The translations under genes and the position numbers were made by a program. Of a DNA stretch of 64,000 nucleotides, positions 33,719-41,635 are shown piece after piece; the first letter of the stretch is position 1; every line of letters starts with the position of its first letter. The notes beneath the pieces were generated by a model. The model worked only from the letters and a program-made list of their open reading frames with translations, was not told the DNA's origin and did not search any database. This DNA is from Solirubrobacterales bacterium (GTDB lineage Bacteria > Actinomycetota > Thermoleophilia > Solirubrobacterales > Solirubrobacteraceae), in contig PKXY01000033.1 in assembly GCA_003132505.1 (NCBI GenBank), positions 66,847 to 130,846 of the forward strand, given 5' to 3'.

Positions 33719-34483
33719 TCACTCGTGACCGAGGTGGGCGCGTCTGCGCTCAGACCACGAGGCGTTGATGTGCGCCGTGATGCGGTCTGCCGCGAGATCC
33801 CCGTCACGCTGCTCGAGCGCCTCGAGGATGCCACGGTGCTCGTCGACGGTTCTCGTCAGCGCGCTCGCCGAGCCGGGATGGCCGCTGAGGCGCGGATCGG
33901 CCGCCGTGTAATGGTGGATCGCCCGGATGATCATCCGCCCAATCTCGTTGCCAGATGCGCTGAGCAGCGTGCGGTGGAACGCTTGGTCGAGTTGCTGGAA
34001 GTGCGGGTAGTCATCGATCAGCTCTTCCATCGTGTCGAGGTTGGCCTGAAGCGCAGCGAGCTCGTCCTTGGTCAGCCGGCGGGCGGCGTCGCGCGTCATC
34101 GCTGTCTCGAGCAGCCGGCGCACGGTCACGATGCTGTCGAGCAACTGCGCGTTCTCGTCGTATTCGAGCGCGATGCGCAGCACGTCGGGGTCGATCAGGT
34201 TCCAGGACTCGCGCGACTGGACGGTCGTGCCACGGCCCTGCTCGACGCGGATCAGGCCACGCTCCTCGAGCAGCTTGAGTCCCTCGCGCATGACCGTGCG
34301 GCTGAACCCGAACTGTCTACAAAGCGCGTCCTCGGTCGGTATCGGCGAGCCCTCAGGAAGCTGACCGCCAATGATGTCGTGCGCGAGCTCCTCGACCACG
34401 ATCGAGGCGAGCCGCACCGGCCGCCGCGAGCGCGGTCGATCGTCACGCGAAGCGACACGCCCGTTGATGGAGGTGCCTGCCAT
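33719..34483 (-). CDS. GntR family transcriptional regulator (FadR subfamily)
   Basis: The 254-residue protein has an N-terminal winged helix-turn-helix (LASIVVEELAHDIIGGQLPEGSPIPTED, then FGFSRTVMREGLKLLEERGLIRVEQGRGTTV). An all-helical FCD effector domain has metal-binding histidines (DQAFHRTLL, IHHYTAADPR, VDEHRGILEAL). This subfamily commonly responds to sugar acids such as gluconate or 2-keto-3-deoxy acids. I start at ATG 34483, which lies in an inverted repeat; 34624 would overlap the mutarotase gene. It is divergent from the mutarotase gene and upstream of the dehydratase/ABC operon, so it likely controls both. Confidence 0.9.
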   Translation of the reverse strand: MAGTSINGRVASRDDRPRSRRPVRLASIVVEELAHDIIGGQLPEGSPIPTEDALCRQFGFSRTVMREGLKLLEERGLIRVEQGRGTTVQSRESWNLIDPDVLRIALEYDENAQLLDSIVTVRRLLETAMTRDAARRLTKDELAALQANLDTMEELIDDYPHFQQLDQAFHRTLLSASGNEIGRMIIRAIHHYTAADPRLSGHPGSASALTRTVDEHRGILEALEQRDGDLAADRITAHINASWSERRRAHLGHE

Positions 34484-34492
34484 TGTCACAAT
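34482..34492. promoter_or_regulatory. Possible FadR-type operator
   Basis: ATTGTCACAAT is a perfect odd-length palindrome (ATTGT/ACAAT around C) covering the regulator's start codon. It is AT-rich against the background and fits autoregulation. Confidence 0.45.
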
Positions 34493-34580
34493 CATATGTT
34501 GCCGCGACAGAGCCGGGCGTGCAGCTTCGGTGTTGCACCTACGGTTGACAACGGATGAGCGAGCAAGGGAGAGAAGCCTG

Positions 34581-34901
34581 ATGGCTGAGTTCGTCGGTCT
34601 ACGCACATGCCTGAAGCCGGGCACGGAGCAGGCCTACAAGGAGGCGCACGATGCCATCTGGCCCGAGCTTCTCGAGGCTCAGCGTGCGGCGGGAATCAAG
34701 CGCTGGATCATCTTCCGCGACGGCCTCGATCTCTTCCACAGCGTCGAGGCGGACGACTTTGACGCCGCGATCGCGCGGCTTGCAATGGATCCCGTTGAGC
34801 TGCGCTGGCAGGCTGAGATGGCGAGGTTTGCGGTCCCACTCGAGGACGAGGCGCGTCCGGCATCGACGCGGCTCGAGCTCGTCTACAACCGCACGCCCTG
34901 A
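34581..34901 (+). CDS. rhaM: L-rhamnose/L-fucose mutarotase
   Basis: The 106-residue protein starts at ATG 34581 after GGGAGAG. It has the RhaM/YiiL pattern AYKEAHDAIWPELLEAQRAAGIKRWIIFRDG then LDLFHSVEADDF and RWQAEM. The conserved histidine in EAHDAIWPE is the expected catalytic residue. It interconverts alpha and beta anomers of the deoxysugar so that the dehydrogenase can act. The same family serves L-rhamnose and L-fucose pathways. The symbol follows the family; in this locus L-fucose is at least as likely. It precedes the convergent aldo-keto reductase gene by eight bases. Confidence 0.88.
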   Translation: MAEFVGLRTCLKPGTEQAYKEAHDAIWPELLEAQRAAGIKRWIIFRDGLDLFHSVEADDFDAAIARLAMDPVELRWQAEMARFAVPLEDEARPASTRLELVYNRTP

Positions 34902-34909
34902 CCGTGCGC

Positions 34910-35920
34910 TCAGGCGGGTGTCGGCGCGTCCCTGCGCAGCAGCCCTTCCGCCTTGAGCTCGCTCCACAGCTCGGCTGGCAGCGCGTTGCGGTAGAGCGCC
35001 ACGTTGCGCTCGATCTGCTCGGCAGAGCGCGCGCCGACGCAGACGCTAACGACGGTCGGGTGACCGAGCGGAAAGAGCACGGCAGCGGCCGGCAGCGTTG
35101 TGCCGTGGCGCTCGCAGACGGCGGCGATCGCGCGCGCGCGCTCGATCAGCTCGGGCGGCGCGCCCTCGTAGTTGTACTTCGCGCCCTCGGGCACCTGCGC
35201 GCGGGCGAGCAGGCCGCTGTTGAAGACGCCGGCCGCCACGATCCCCACGCCTCGCTGCACGCACAGCGGCAGGAGCTCGTCGAGCGCGTCCTGCTCCAGC
35301 AGCGTGTAGCGACCGGCCAGCATCAGCAGATCGACGTCGGTGTTGCGCACGAGCTCCGCAAGCGGAGCAGAGAAGTTCATCCCGGCGCCGATCGCGCGCA
35401 GCACCCCTTCGCCGCGCAGCTCCTCGAGTGCCGGGTAGGCGGTCTCGAAGACCTGCGCCATGTGGTCGTCGGGATCGTGCAGGTAGGCGACATCGATGCG
35501 GTCGAGCTGCAGGCGCTCGAGACTTTCGCTCAGCGAGCGGCGGATGCCGTCGCGGCTGAAGTCCCAGACGCGTCTGTGCGTAGCCGGGACGGCGAAGCCC
35601 CCGTCGTCGATGCCCTCCACGCGCTCCACCGGAACGAGCAGCCGGCCAACCTTCGTCGAGAGCACGTAGTCATCGCGCGAATGCGTCGCGAGCAGCGCGC
35701 CGAGCCGTCGCTCCGAGAGGCCGATGCCATAGTGGGGCGCGGTGTCGTAGTAGCGGACGCCGCGCCGCCACGCCGCCTCGACGGTTTCGCGAGCCTCCTC
35801 GTCGGAGATCTCGCGGTAGAGGTTGCCGAGCTGCGCGCAGCCGAGCGAGAACTCGCTGAGCTCGAGCTCACCATGCGCCAGACGACGAGTGGGCAGCGCG
35901 CCGGTGGAGGAAGCGCTCAT
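34910..35920 (-). CDS. Aldo/keto reductase (L-fucose dehydrogenase-like)
   Basis: The 336-residue protein has the AKR barrel and tetrad: aspartate and tyrosine in YYDTAPHYGIGLSE, lysine in LSTKVGRLL, and histidine in AYLHDPDD. The pattern (GCAQLGNLYREISDEEA at the start, NFSAPLAELVRNTDVDLLMLAGRYTLLEQ later) fits L-fucose/D-threo-aldose 1-dehydrogenase-like AKRs. These oxidise the sugar to its lactone with NAD(P)+. It converges with rhaM, and the lactonase gene lies upstream on the same strand, giving the first steps of the non-phosphorylative pathway. Confidence 0.86.
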   Translation of the reverse strand: MSASSTGALPTRRLAHGELELSEFSLGCAQLGNLYREISDEEARETVEAAWRRGVRYYDTAPHYGIGLSERRLGALLATHSRDDYVLSTKVGRLLVPVERVEGIDDGGFAVPATHRRVWDFSRDGIRRSLSESLERLQLDRIDVAYLHDPDDHMAQVFETAYPALEELRGEGVLRAIGAGMNFSAPLAELVRNTDVDLLMLAGRYTLLEQDALDELLPLCVQRGVGIVAAGVFNSGLLARAQVPEGAKYNYEGAPPELIERARAIAAVCERHGTTLPAAAVLFPLGHPTVVSVCVGARSAEQIERNVALYRNALPAELWSELKAEGLLRRDAPTPA

Positions 35921-36113
35921 CAGCTCCTCACAACCTCACGGGGCGCGTTCCGCTTGCGGCCGGCGGCGGAGAGCCCACATACAGGGTCATCCGGCCAGAG
36001 GTCCTTTTCACACTCGAGCCACCGCTGCAGCCAGCGCTCTTCGTCGGCGAGGTGAACGAGGTCGGCAGCGCAGTGACAGGTACCGCCAACGATCCTCCGT
36101 TGTCGCTCGAAAT

Positions 36114-36962
36114 TCAGGCTGTGGCGCTCTGCGACTCTATCTGGTAGATCCGACGCGCGTTCTCCCCAAGCAGCTTCTCGGCGTCGTCGCCCGCGACGAC
36201 GGTCGCCAACTCCACGTTCGCCCGCCAGACCTGGTCGTAGGTGCCATTGAGCAGCGCGACAGGCCAGTCGCTGCCGCACATCAGCCTCTCGCACCCAAAG
36301 CAGTCGAGGGCCACCTCGACTGCCGGGCGGAAGTCGTCGCTCGTCCACGTCCGCGCGAGCACCGTGTTCAGGCCGGAGACCTTTGCGAGCATGTTCGGGC
36401 AGTCTGCGCACTGGCGAAGCTCGCTTTCCCACCGGCGCATCTCGGAATTCCCGAGCGGTGGCTTGCCGAGGTGGTCGATCACAAGTCGGAGTCGCGGAAA
36501 GCGCCCGGCGAGGGCAACCATGTCATCGAAGTGGCGCGGGTAGACGACCGGCGCCTCGAGGATCAGATCTCGCTGTTCGAGCAGCGAGATGCTTTCGAGC
36601 GCCGCCGGCTGCCTGATCCAGTGGTCTGGCTCGTTGTGGATCAGATGACGGATCGCCCGCATCTTAGGCCGGCGCAGCAGCTCGTCGAGCCGCGCGGCGG
36701 CGCGCTCCGGCGCCAGCAGATCGACCCAGGCGGTCACGGCTCCGATCAGCGGGCTCGCCGCAGCGGCATCGAAGAGATCGTCGGTGTCCGAGTCGAGGCA
36801 TGCTCCCTGGACGAGGATCACCGCGTCTACGCCGCTGCGTTCTGCCAAAGGCTCGATGTCGCCGGGACCGAAGGCGCGGTTGATCGCGGCGTGCTCCTCT
36901 GTCATCCACGGCTGAGGCGTCCGTACCGGGTCCCAGAAGTGGATGTGCGCGTCAACCCTCAT
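36114..36962 (-). CDS. Amidohydrolase (L-fuconolactonase/L-rhamnonolactonase-like)
   Basis: The 282-residue COG3618-type amidohydrolase begins MRVDAHIHFWDP, with the HxH metal ligands at the start of the barrel. It has further ligands in IRHLIHNEP and VIDHLGKPPLG and the final aspartate in CGSDWPV. It hydrolyses sugar lactones to acids in fucose and rhamnose oxidation. The ATG overlaps the stop of the dehydratase remnant (TAATG), which is typical of an operon that once encoded dehydratase then lactonase. The enzyme itself looks complete. Confidence 0.87.
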   Translation of the reverse strand: MRVDAHIHFWDPVRTPQPWMTEEHAAINRAFGPGDIEPLAERSGVDAVILVQGACLDSDTDDLFDAAAASPLIGAVTAWVDLLAPERAAARLDELLRRPKMRAIRHLIHNEPDHWIRQPAALESISLLEQRDLILEAPVVYPRHFDDMVALAGRFPRLRLVIDHLGKPPLGNSEMRRWESELRQCADCPNMLAKVSGLNTVLARTWTSDDFRPAVEVALDCFGCERLMCGSDWPVALLNGTYDQVWRANVELATVVAGDDAEKLLGENARRIYQIESQSATA

Positions 36963-37262
36963 TACGCGCCGACTGGCTGCCCGCCGCGCGAGGCTGCCCT
37001 CCGGGCTTCGCCGCCCGGGAACTCGAAGCGGTTCAGTGACTCGGGCATCATCTCAATGCTGTGGCCGGGCGCCATCGGGATCGAGTAGCGGCCGCCGACG
37101 ACGACGGCCGGGTGCAGCGAGTGCCCGTGCAGGGTGATCCGCCGATTCAACGATCCGATTCTCCAGCGTGCCGCTCACGTCGATGTAGTCGAACATCGCC
37201 AGGTGCTGGACATACTCGCAAAGATCGCCCCCACCTGGAGGAGCTGCCCGGCCGGTCGCCAT
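36962..37262 (-). pseudogene. L-fuconate dehydratase-like, C-terminal remnant with frameshift
   Basis: The minus frame from about 37262 reads DLCEYVQHLAMFDYIDVSGT and NRIVESADH. A one-base shift then gives LHGHSLHPAVVVGGRYSIP and MAPGHSIEMMPESLNRFEF, ending at TAA 36962. This is the last 90 or so residues of an enolase-superfamily L-fuconate dehydratase (expected order CEYVQHL, SGT, VDHLHEH..., PTAPGFSAEM). The catalytic barrel and the N-terminus are gone. One extra C near 37133 splits the remaining part. It cannot encode an active enzyme. Confidence 0.75.
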
Positions 37263-37350
37263 GCGCGTGCCGCGGACACAGCCACGCGCGCCGCAGCGCC
37301 GAGGAATAGGCTCGAGGTCATCTGTGTGATGAATCTAGGAGGGGACCGCC

Positions 37351-37704
37351 GTGCGCGCTGCCTGCTATGCCGGTGACCGGACACTGAACTTCGTCGAGCG
37401 CGAGCCCCTCGCTCCGGCCGAGGGCGAGGTCGCGATCGACGTCGCCTACACCGGGATCTGCGGTACCGATCTGCACATCCTCCACGGCGCAATGGACAAG
37501 CGCGTCACGATGCCGGCGGTCCTCGGCCACGAGATGGCAGGCACGGTTTCGGCCCTCGGCGCCGGCGTGGAGTCGCTGGTGGTCGGCGAGCACGTCACGG
37601 TCATGCCACTTGGCAACTGCGGGGACTGCCCGGCGTGTCGCAGCGGAAACACGCACATCTCAGGCTTTGGCTTTGGCTTTGACCACGATCTCGCCGATGC
37701 GTGA
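37351..37704 (+). pseudogene. Zinc-dependent alcohol dehydrogenase, N-terminal fragment
   Basis: The frame starts at GTG 37351 behind AGGAGG and encodes a GroES-like domain: YTGICGTDLHILHG (catalytic zinc cysteine), GHEMAGTVSALGAG, and CGDCPACRSGNTHI with structural-zinc cysteines. The family continues with one more zinc-site cysteine and a Rossmann domain, but at about 37660 the sequence runs into the 3' end of the FAH hydrolase gene, read on the other strand, and stops at 37704. About 230 residues are missing, so it is a dead fragment, perhaps once the sugar-oxidising or lactaldehyde enzyme. Confidence 0.8.
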
Positions 37705-38501
37705 GATGCGGGTAAGGAGGGTGTCGCCGGGCTGCAGGTAGCGTGGCGGGTCGCGCTTGAAGCCGACGCCGGCGGGTGTGCCGGTGAAGATCAGATCGCC
37801 CGGAGCAGCGGGCAGATCGCGGAGATGTAGGCAATCAGCACAGGAACCGGAAAGATCATCGATGCCGTCGTGTCGTGCTGCATGCGCTCGCCGTTCAGGA
37901 TCGACTCGACCTCGAGGGCATCGGTAAGGCCCGGTTCGTCGGTCGATACGAGCCAGGGACCGGTGGGACCGAAGTTGGGGAATGACTTGCCGAGGCAGAA
38001 CTGCGGCGCCGGCCCGCGATTCTGAACGTCGCGCGCCGTTAGGTCCTAGCCGACGGTGAGACCCGCGAGGTGATCCCACGCGTCGGCTGCGGCCACGTGT
38101 TCGGTGCGGCGGCCGATCACGCACACAAGCTCCGCCTCGAAATCGACGCACGGCGTCGGAAGCGAGACCTCCGGGCCCGGCCCCGCGAGGCAGGTCGGGA
38201 ACTTTGTGAAGACCAGCGGGTACTCGGGCGGTGTGAAGCCGCCCTCGGCCGCATGCTCCGGGTAGTTGAGCGCGACGGCAAATACTTGGCGAGGGCGCGG
38301 AACGGGGGGGCCGAGCTCCGCCGGCGCGATTGCCTCGCCGACCCCGAACCTCGCGCCTGCAACCCATTCACTGAAGTGCGGCCAGCTGTCGTAGACGGCT
38401 TGCGGATCGGGACCGAAGCGCCCGTCGCTGGCAAGCGCGACATCGACGAACTCGCCATCCGTCGCGACCACCAGGCGCCCTTTTTGATTCGCGACGCGCA
38501 T
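37660..38501 (-). pseudogene. FAH-family 2,4-diketo-3-deoxy-L-fuconate hydrolase-like, with stop and frameshift
   Basis: The minus frame starts at ATG 38501 (MRVANQKGRLVVATDGEF) and runs through LNYPEHAAEGGFTPPEY and FEAELVCVIGRRT to LTVG. A TAG at 38048-38046 replaces the glutamine of the usual TVGQDLTARD. The same frame then continues QNRGPAPQFCLGKSFPNFGP and LNGERMQHDTTASMIF. A one-base loss near 37803 moves the end, GDLIFTGTPAGVG to KAKAKA, into another frame. Intact enzymes cleave the diketo acid to pyruvate and L-lactate. Two lesions make this copy non-functional. Confidence 0.85.
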
Positions 38502-39275
38502 CTATGGCCCCCTACTTGGTGGCAGCCGCAGTGTCGTCATTCCGCCGTCGACAGAAAGCGCGGTGCCGGTGATCGAGCCAGAGCTCGGATTTGCGAGAAA
38601 CGCGATCGCCGCGGCAACTTCGTCGGGGGCGACGAGCCGCCCATGCGGCTGGCGCGCGATCAGCGCGGCCCGCTCGGCCTCCGGATCGGCTGCCTGCGCG
38701 AGCAGGCGCGCGACCCACGGCGTGTCTGCCGTGCCCGGCACGACACAATTGACCCTGATCCCCTCTTCAAGGTAATCGGCAGCCATCGCGAGGGTGAGTG
38801 AGTGTACGGCGCCCTTGCTGGCGTCGTACAGCGCCCGTCGGTAAAGCCCGAGCGGGGCGCCAATCGAGGACAGGTTGACGATTGCTGCGTGCGCCGAAGC
38901 TCGCAGCGCCGGTAGCGCTGCACGAGTCACGCGGACCAGACCGACCACGTTGACGTCCAAGACGTGATGCCACTCCTCGTCGGACTGGTCCTCGATCGTG
39001 CCGACCGCACCGATCGCCGCGTTGTTGACCAGGATGTCGAGCCCACCGAGCCCGTTCACCGCAGTAGCGACCGCCTCACGCACTGCCCGGTCGTCGCTGA
39101 CGTCGGCGCTGAGCGCGAGGACCTCGCCGTACAGCACCGGCTCGCGGTCCACCACTGCGACCGCTGCACCCTGAGCAACAAAAGTGCGCGCCGTCGCAAG
39201 TCCGATTCCGGACGCGCCGCCAGTGACAAGGGCGCGTAACCCGGCCAGCTCGCCTACCTGAGCGCCCGCAAGCAT
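38502..39275 (-). CDS. SDR (2-keto-3-deoxy-L-fuconate dehydrogenase-like)
   Basis: The 257-residue protein starts at ATG 39275. It has TGGASGIG, NNAA, the catalytic serine in NLSSIGA, YDASK with intact tyrosine and lysine, and PGTADTPWVARLL, which is frequent in 2-keto-3-deoxy-L-fuconate dehydrogenases. It is the only intact gene between broken ones. Its stop is followed directly by the FAH ATG, so they form one transcript. It should oxidise 2-keto-3-deoxy-L-fuconate to the 2,4-diketo acid with NAD+. The substrate assignment relies on context. Confidence 0.85.
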   Translation of the reverse strand: MLAGAQVGELAGLRALVTGGASGIGLATARTFVAQGAAVAVVDREPVLYGEVLALSADVSDDRAVREAVATAVNGLGGLDILVNNAAIGAVGTIEDQSDEEWHHVLDVNVVGLVRVTRAALPALRASAHAAIVNLSSIGAPLGLYRRALYDASKGAVHSLTLAMAADYLEEGIRVNCVVPGTADTPWVARLLAQAADPEAERAALIARQPHGRLVAPDEVAAAIAFLANPSSGSITGTALSVDGGMTTLRLPPSRGP

Positions 39276-39344
39276 GCGGCCACGATACAGCTGCGCTTTT
39301 GCTTGTGGCTTTGTCCTGGAGAGCCGCGTAGGCTGCAAAGCGCC

Positions 39345-39930
39345 GTGCGAGTTGCGCTCTTCACCACATGCGTCGCCGACACGCTCTTCCCGGGCGCGGC
39401 GACGGCGACCGTGACGCTGCTCGAACGCCTGGGACGCGAGGTTTCCTTCAAGGCCGACCAAACCTGCTGCGGGCAGATGCACCTGAACTCGGGCTACGCG
39501 CGCGACGCGGAGCTGCTCGCGCGCCAGCTAACTGCTGCTTCGCCGGCGACGAGCTCGACGCGGTCGTTGCCCCCTCCGGCTCATGCGTGGCGACGATTCG
39601 CGACCAATATCGGCGGATCGCCGAGCGCTCGGGCGATCGGTGGTTCCGCGCAGCCGTGGCGGAGCTCGTGGCCCGGACCTTCGAGCTCGCGCAGTTTCTG
39701 GTCGAGGAGCTCGGCGTCGTCGATGTCGGCGCCTACTACCCACACAGCGTCAGTTACCACCCGACCTGCCATTCGCTGCGGATGCTGCGCCTAGGCGACG
39801 CGCCGCTTGCGCTGCTGCGTGCAGTTCGCGGCTTGACGCTGACCCCGCTCCCCGACGCGGAATCGTGCTGGGCTTCGGCGGAACCTTCGCCGTGAAGAAC
39901 TCCGATATCTCCGCAGCGATGCTGACCATG
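39345..39930 (+). pseudogene. lutA: LutA-like lactate utilisation protein, frameshifted and truncated
   Basis: GTG 39345 opens RVALFTTCVADTLFPGAA and QTCCGQMHLNSGY, the first CCG (cysteine-rich) domain of LutA/YkgE. Near 39535 the pattern changes frame to AVVAPSGSCVATIRDQYRR and VSYHPTCHSLRML. Near 39870 it changes again: PDAESC then GFGGTFAVKNSDISAAML, where the expected CCGFGGTF has lost a base. It ends at about 39930 fused to LutB sequence, lacking its last 20 or so residues. LutA is the oxidoreductase subunit that oxidises L-lactate, the end product of the fucose pathway next door. Confidence 0.85.
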
Positions 39931-40650
39931 CCACGCACACGATCCGCGAGAAGCGCGCGCTTGCAGCCGCAGAGCTCGGCGACTGGGAGCAGCTGGGCGA
40001 GGCGGGAAAGCGGATCAAGGAGCGGGCGATACGACACCTCGACGTCCACCTCGAACAGCTCGAGCGCTCGGTCAGCGCCGCCGGCGGCATCGTGCACTGG
40101 GCGGCCGACGGTGCGCAGGCAAATCGGATCGTGATCGAAGCGGCCGGCGCTCTCGAGGTGGTCAAGGTGAAGTCGCTTGCGACCGACGCCGCGCGCGGGA
40201 TCCACGCGCAGGAAACCGATCTCGCCGAGCTGATCATCCAGCTCGGACACGATCGGCCGTCGCACATCCCCGTTCCAGCGATCCACCGCAACCGTGGCAA
40301 GATCCGCGAGCTATTCCGCCGCGAGCTCCCCGGCAGCGAGCATCTCGACGATGACCCCGCGGCGCTGGCGGAAGCAGCGCGACGCTTCCTGCGCGCAAAA
40401 TTCCTGGCTGCCAAGGTCGGGGTCAGCGGCGCGAACTTTGCGGTCGCGGAGACCGGAACCGTCTGCATCCTCGAGTCGGAGGGCAACGGGCATGTGCACG
40501 ACGCTGCCCGAGGTGCTGATCACTGTGATGGGGATCGAGAAGGTGCTGCCGCGCTTCGCCGACCTCGAAGTGATGCCGCAGCTGCTGCCGCGCTCCTCCA
40601 CCGCCGAGCGAATGAACCCGTACACGACGCTGTGGAGCGGGACCGAGGGG
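39927..40650 (+). pseudogene. lutB: LutB-like lactate utilisation iron-sulphur protein, truncated at both ends
   Basis: Immediately after the LutA fragment, in another frame, comes HATHTIREKRALAAAELGDW, then HWAADGAQANRIVIEAAGA, VPAIHRNRGKIRELF and VSGANFAVAETGTVCILES, the LutB core. Near 40490 the frame shifts again and continues TLPEVLITVMGIEKVLP and RSSTAERMNPYTTLWSG. The sequence then departs from the family before the ferredoxin-like 4Fe-4S cysteines, which are absent. The N-terminal 25-30 residues are also missing. A deletion evidently joined lutA and lutB, so neither protein can be made. Confidence 0.85.
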
Positions 40651-40774
40651 CGGCGCGGATCGCGGGGTGCAGGCTGCCGCGAGCCCGCGCGTTTGGGTCG
40701 GGGAAGTCCGGCACGCCGTGCGCGCGGATACAAGCAGAGAGCTTGATCGCGTTCGCGTCTCCGCGGCGCCCAAG

Positions 40775-41635
40775 CTACTCGGCGGCGGGGGCAGAGGCCT
40801 CGGCGGCGGCGTCGGCGGCTTCCTGGGCCTGAGCGGCGAGTCGCGCGCGGCGGTACTCGTCGACGACGATCTCGGTCAGCTCCTCGAGCGAGGTTTCGGC
40901 TGTCGGCTTGTCGAGCGCGATCACACCGTCAACGATCATGTTCACCCGGTCGCAGCTCTCGAGCACGTGAACATAGTTGTGGAGGATCATGATCATCGAG
41001 AGTTCGCCCTCCGCTTTGAGTCGCGCGATCAACTCGAGGATCATCGCGCCCTCCTTGGCGCCCATCGCGGCGAGCGGCTCGTCGAGCAGCAGGATGTCGG
41101 CCTCGGAGTAGACGCCGCGGGCGACGGCGATCGACTGGCGCTGACCACCCGAAAGGCGCGCGACCGGCACGTCGAGCCGCGGCAGGTGGATGCCGATTTC
41201 GTTGAGCGCGGCGCGCGCTTCGCGCTTCATCCGGCGCCGGTCGAGGAAGGGCAGCCGAGACCGACGTTCCTCCCGGCAGAGGAACATGTTCTGGTAGACG
41301 CTCAGCTCGTCGATCAGCGCAAGATCCTGGTAGACCACGTCAACGCCGAGGGTCCTTGCTTGCTCGACGCTCTTCGGCTCATACGGCTGGCCCTTGAGCC
41401 ACATCTGGCCGGAATCCTGCTTTTGGAAACCACAGATCGTCTTGATCAGCGTGGACTTGCCGGCGCCGTTGTCGCCGAGCAGGCCGAGCACCTCGCCCTT
41501 CTTCAGGTGCAGGCTGACGTCGCGCAGTGCGGTCACCGGGCCGAAGCTCTTTGCGATGTGCTCGACGCGCAGCACGTCGTCGTCCGCCGACACCGGCGCG
41601 ACGATCACCTCTCCGGGTAGCGCCTCTTCAGCCAA
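40775..41635 (-). CDS. Sugar ABC transporter ATP-binding protein (ribose/fructose type, single domain)
   Basis: The 286-residue protein has one ATPase domain with Walker A GDNGAGKSTL, signature LSGGQRQSIAVA and Walker B ILLLDEPLAAM, as in FrcA-type transporters. RbsA-type proteins have two domains. The switch histidine is in MILHNYVHV. The C-terminal 25 residues are alanine-rich (AAQAQEAADAAAEASAP). Its start overlaps the permease stop by eight bases. It is the last gene of the binding protein-permease-ATPase operon, adjacent to the deoxysugar pathway, and could import L-fucose or L-rhamnose. Confidence 0.92.
   Translation of the reverse strand: MAEEALPGEVIVAPVSADDDVLRVEHIAKSFGPVTALRDVSLHLKKGEVLGLLGDNGAGKSTLIKTICGFQKQDSGQMWLKGQPYEPKSVEQARTLGVDVVYQDLALIDELSVYQNMFLCREERRSRLPFLDRRRMKREARAALNEIGIHLPRLDVPVARLSGGQRQSIAVARGVYSEADILLLDEPLAAMGAKEGAMILELIARLKAEGELSMIMILHNYVHVLESCDRVNMIVDGVIALDKPTAETSLEELTEIVVDEYRRARLAAQAQEAADAAAEASAPAAE

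Noticed and set aside
37351-37704. Intact small GroES-like protein
   Set aside because: The zinc-site cysteine region is cut off and the tail is read from the end of the opposite FAH gene, so a fragment is the better explanation.
38046-38055. Programmed recoding (stop read-through) in the FAH gene
   Set aside because: A second frameshift downstream and broken neighbours on both sides make simple decay more likely.
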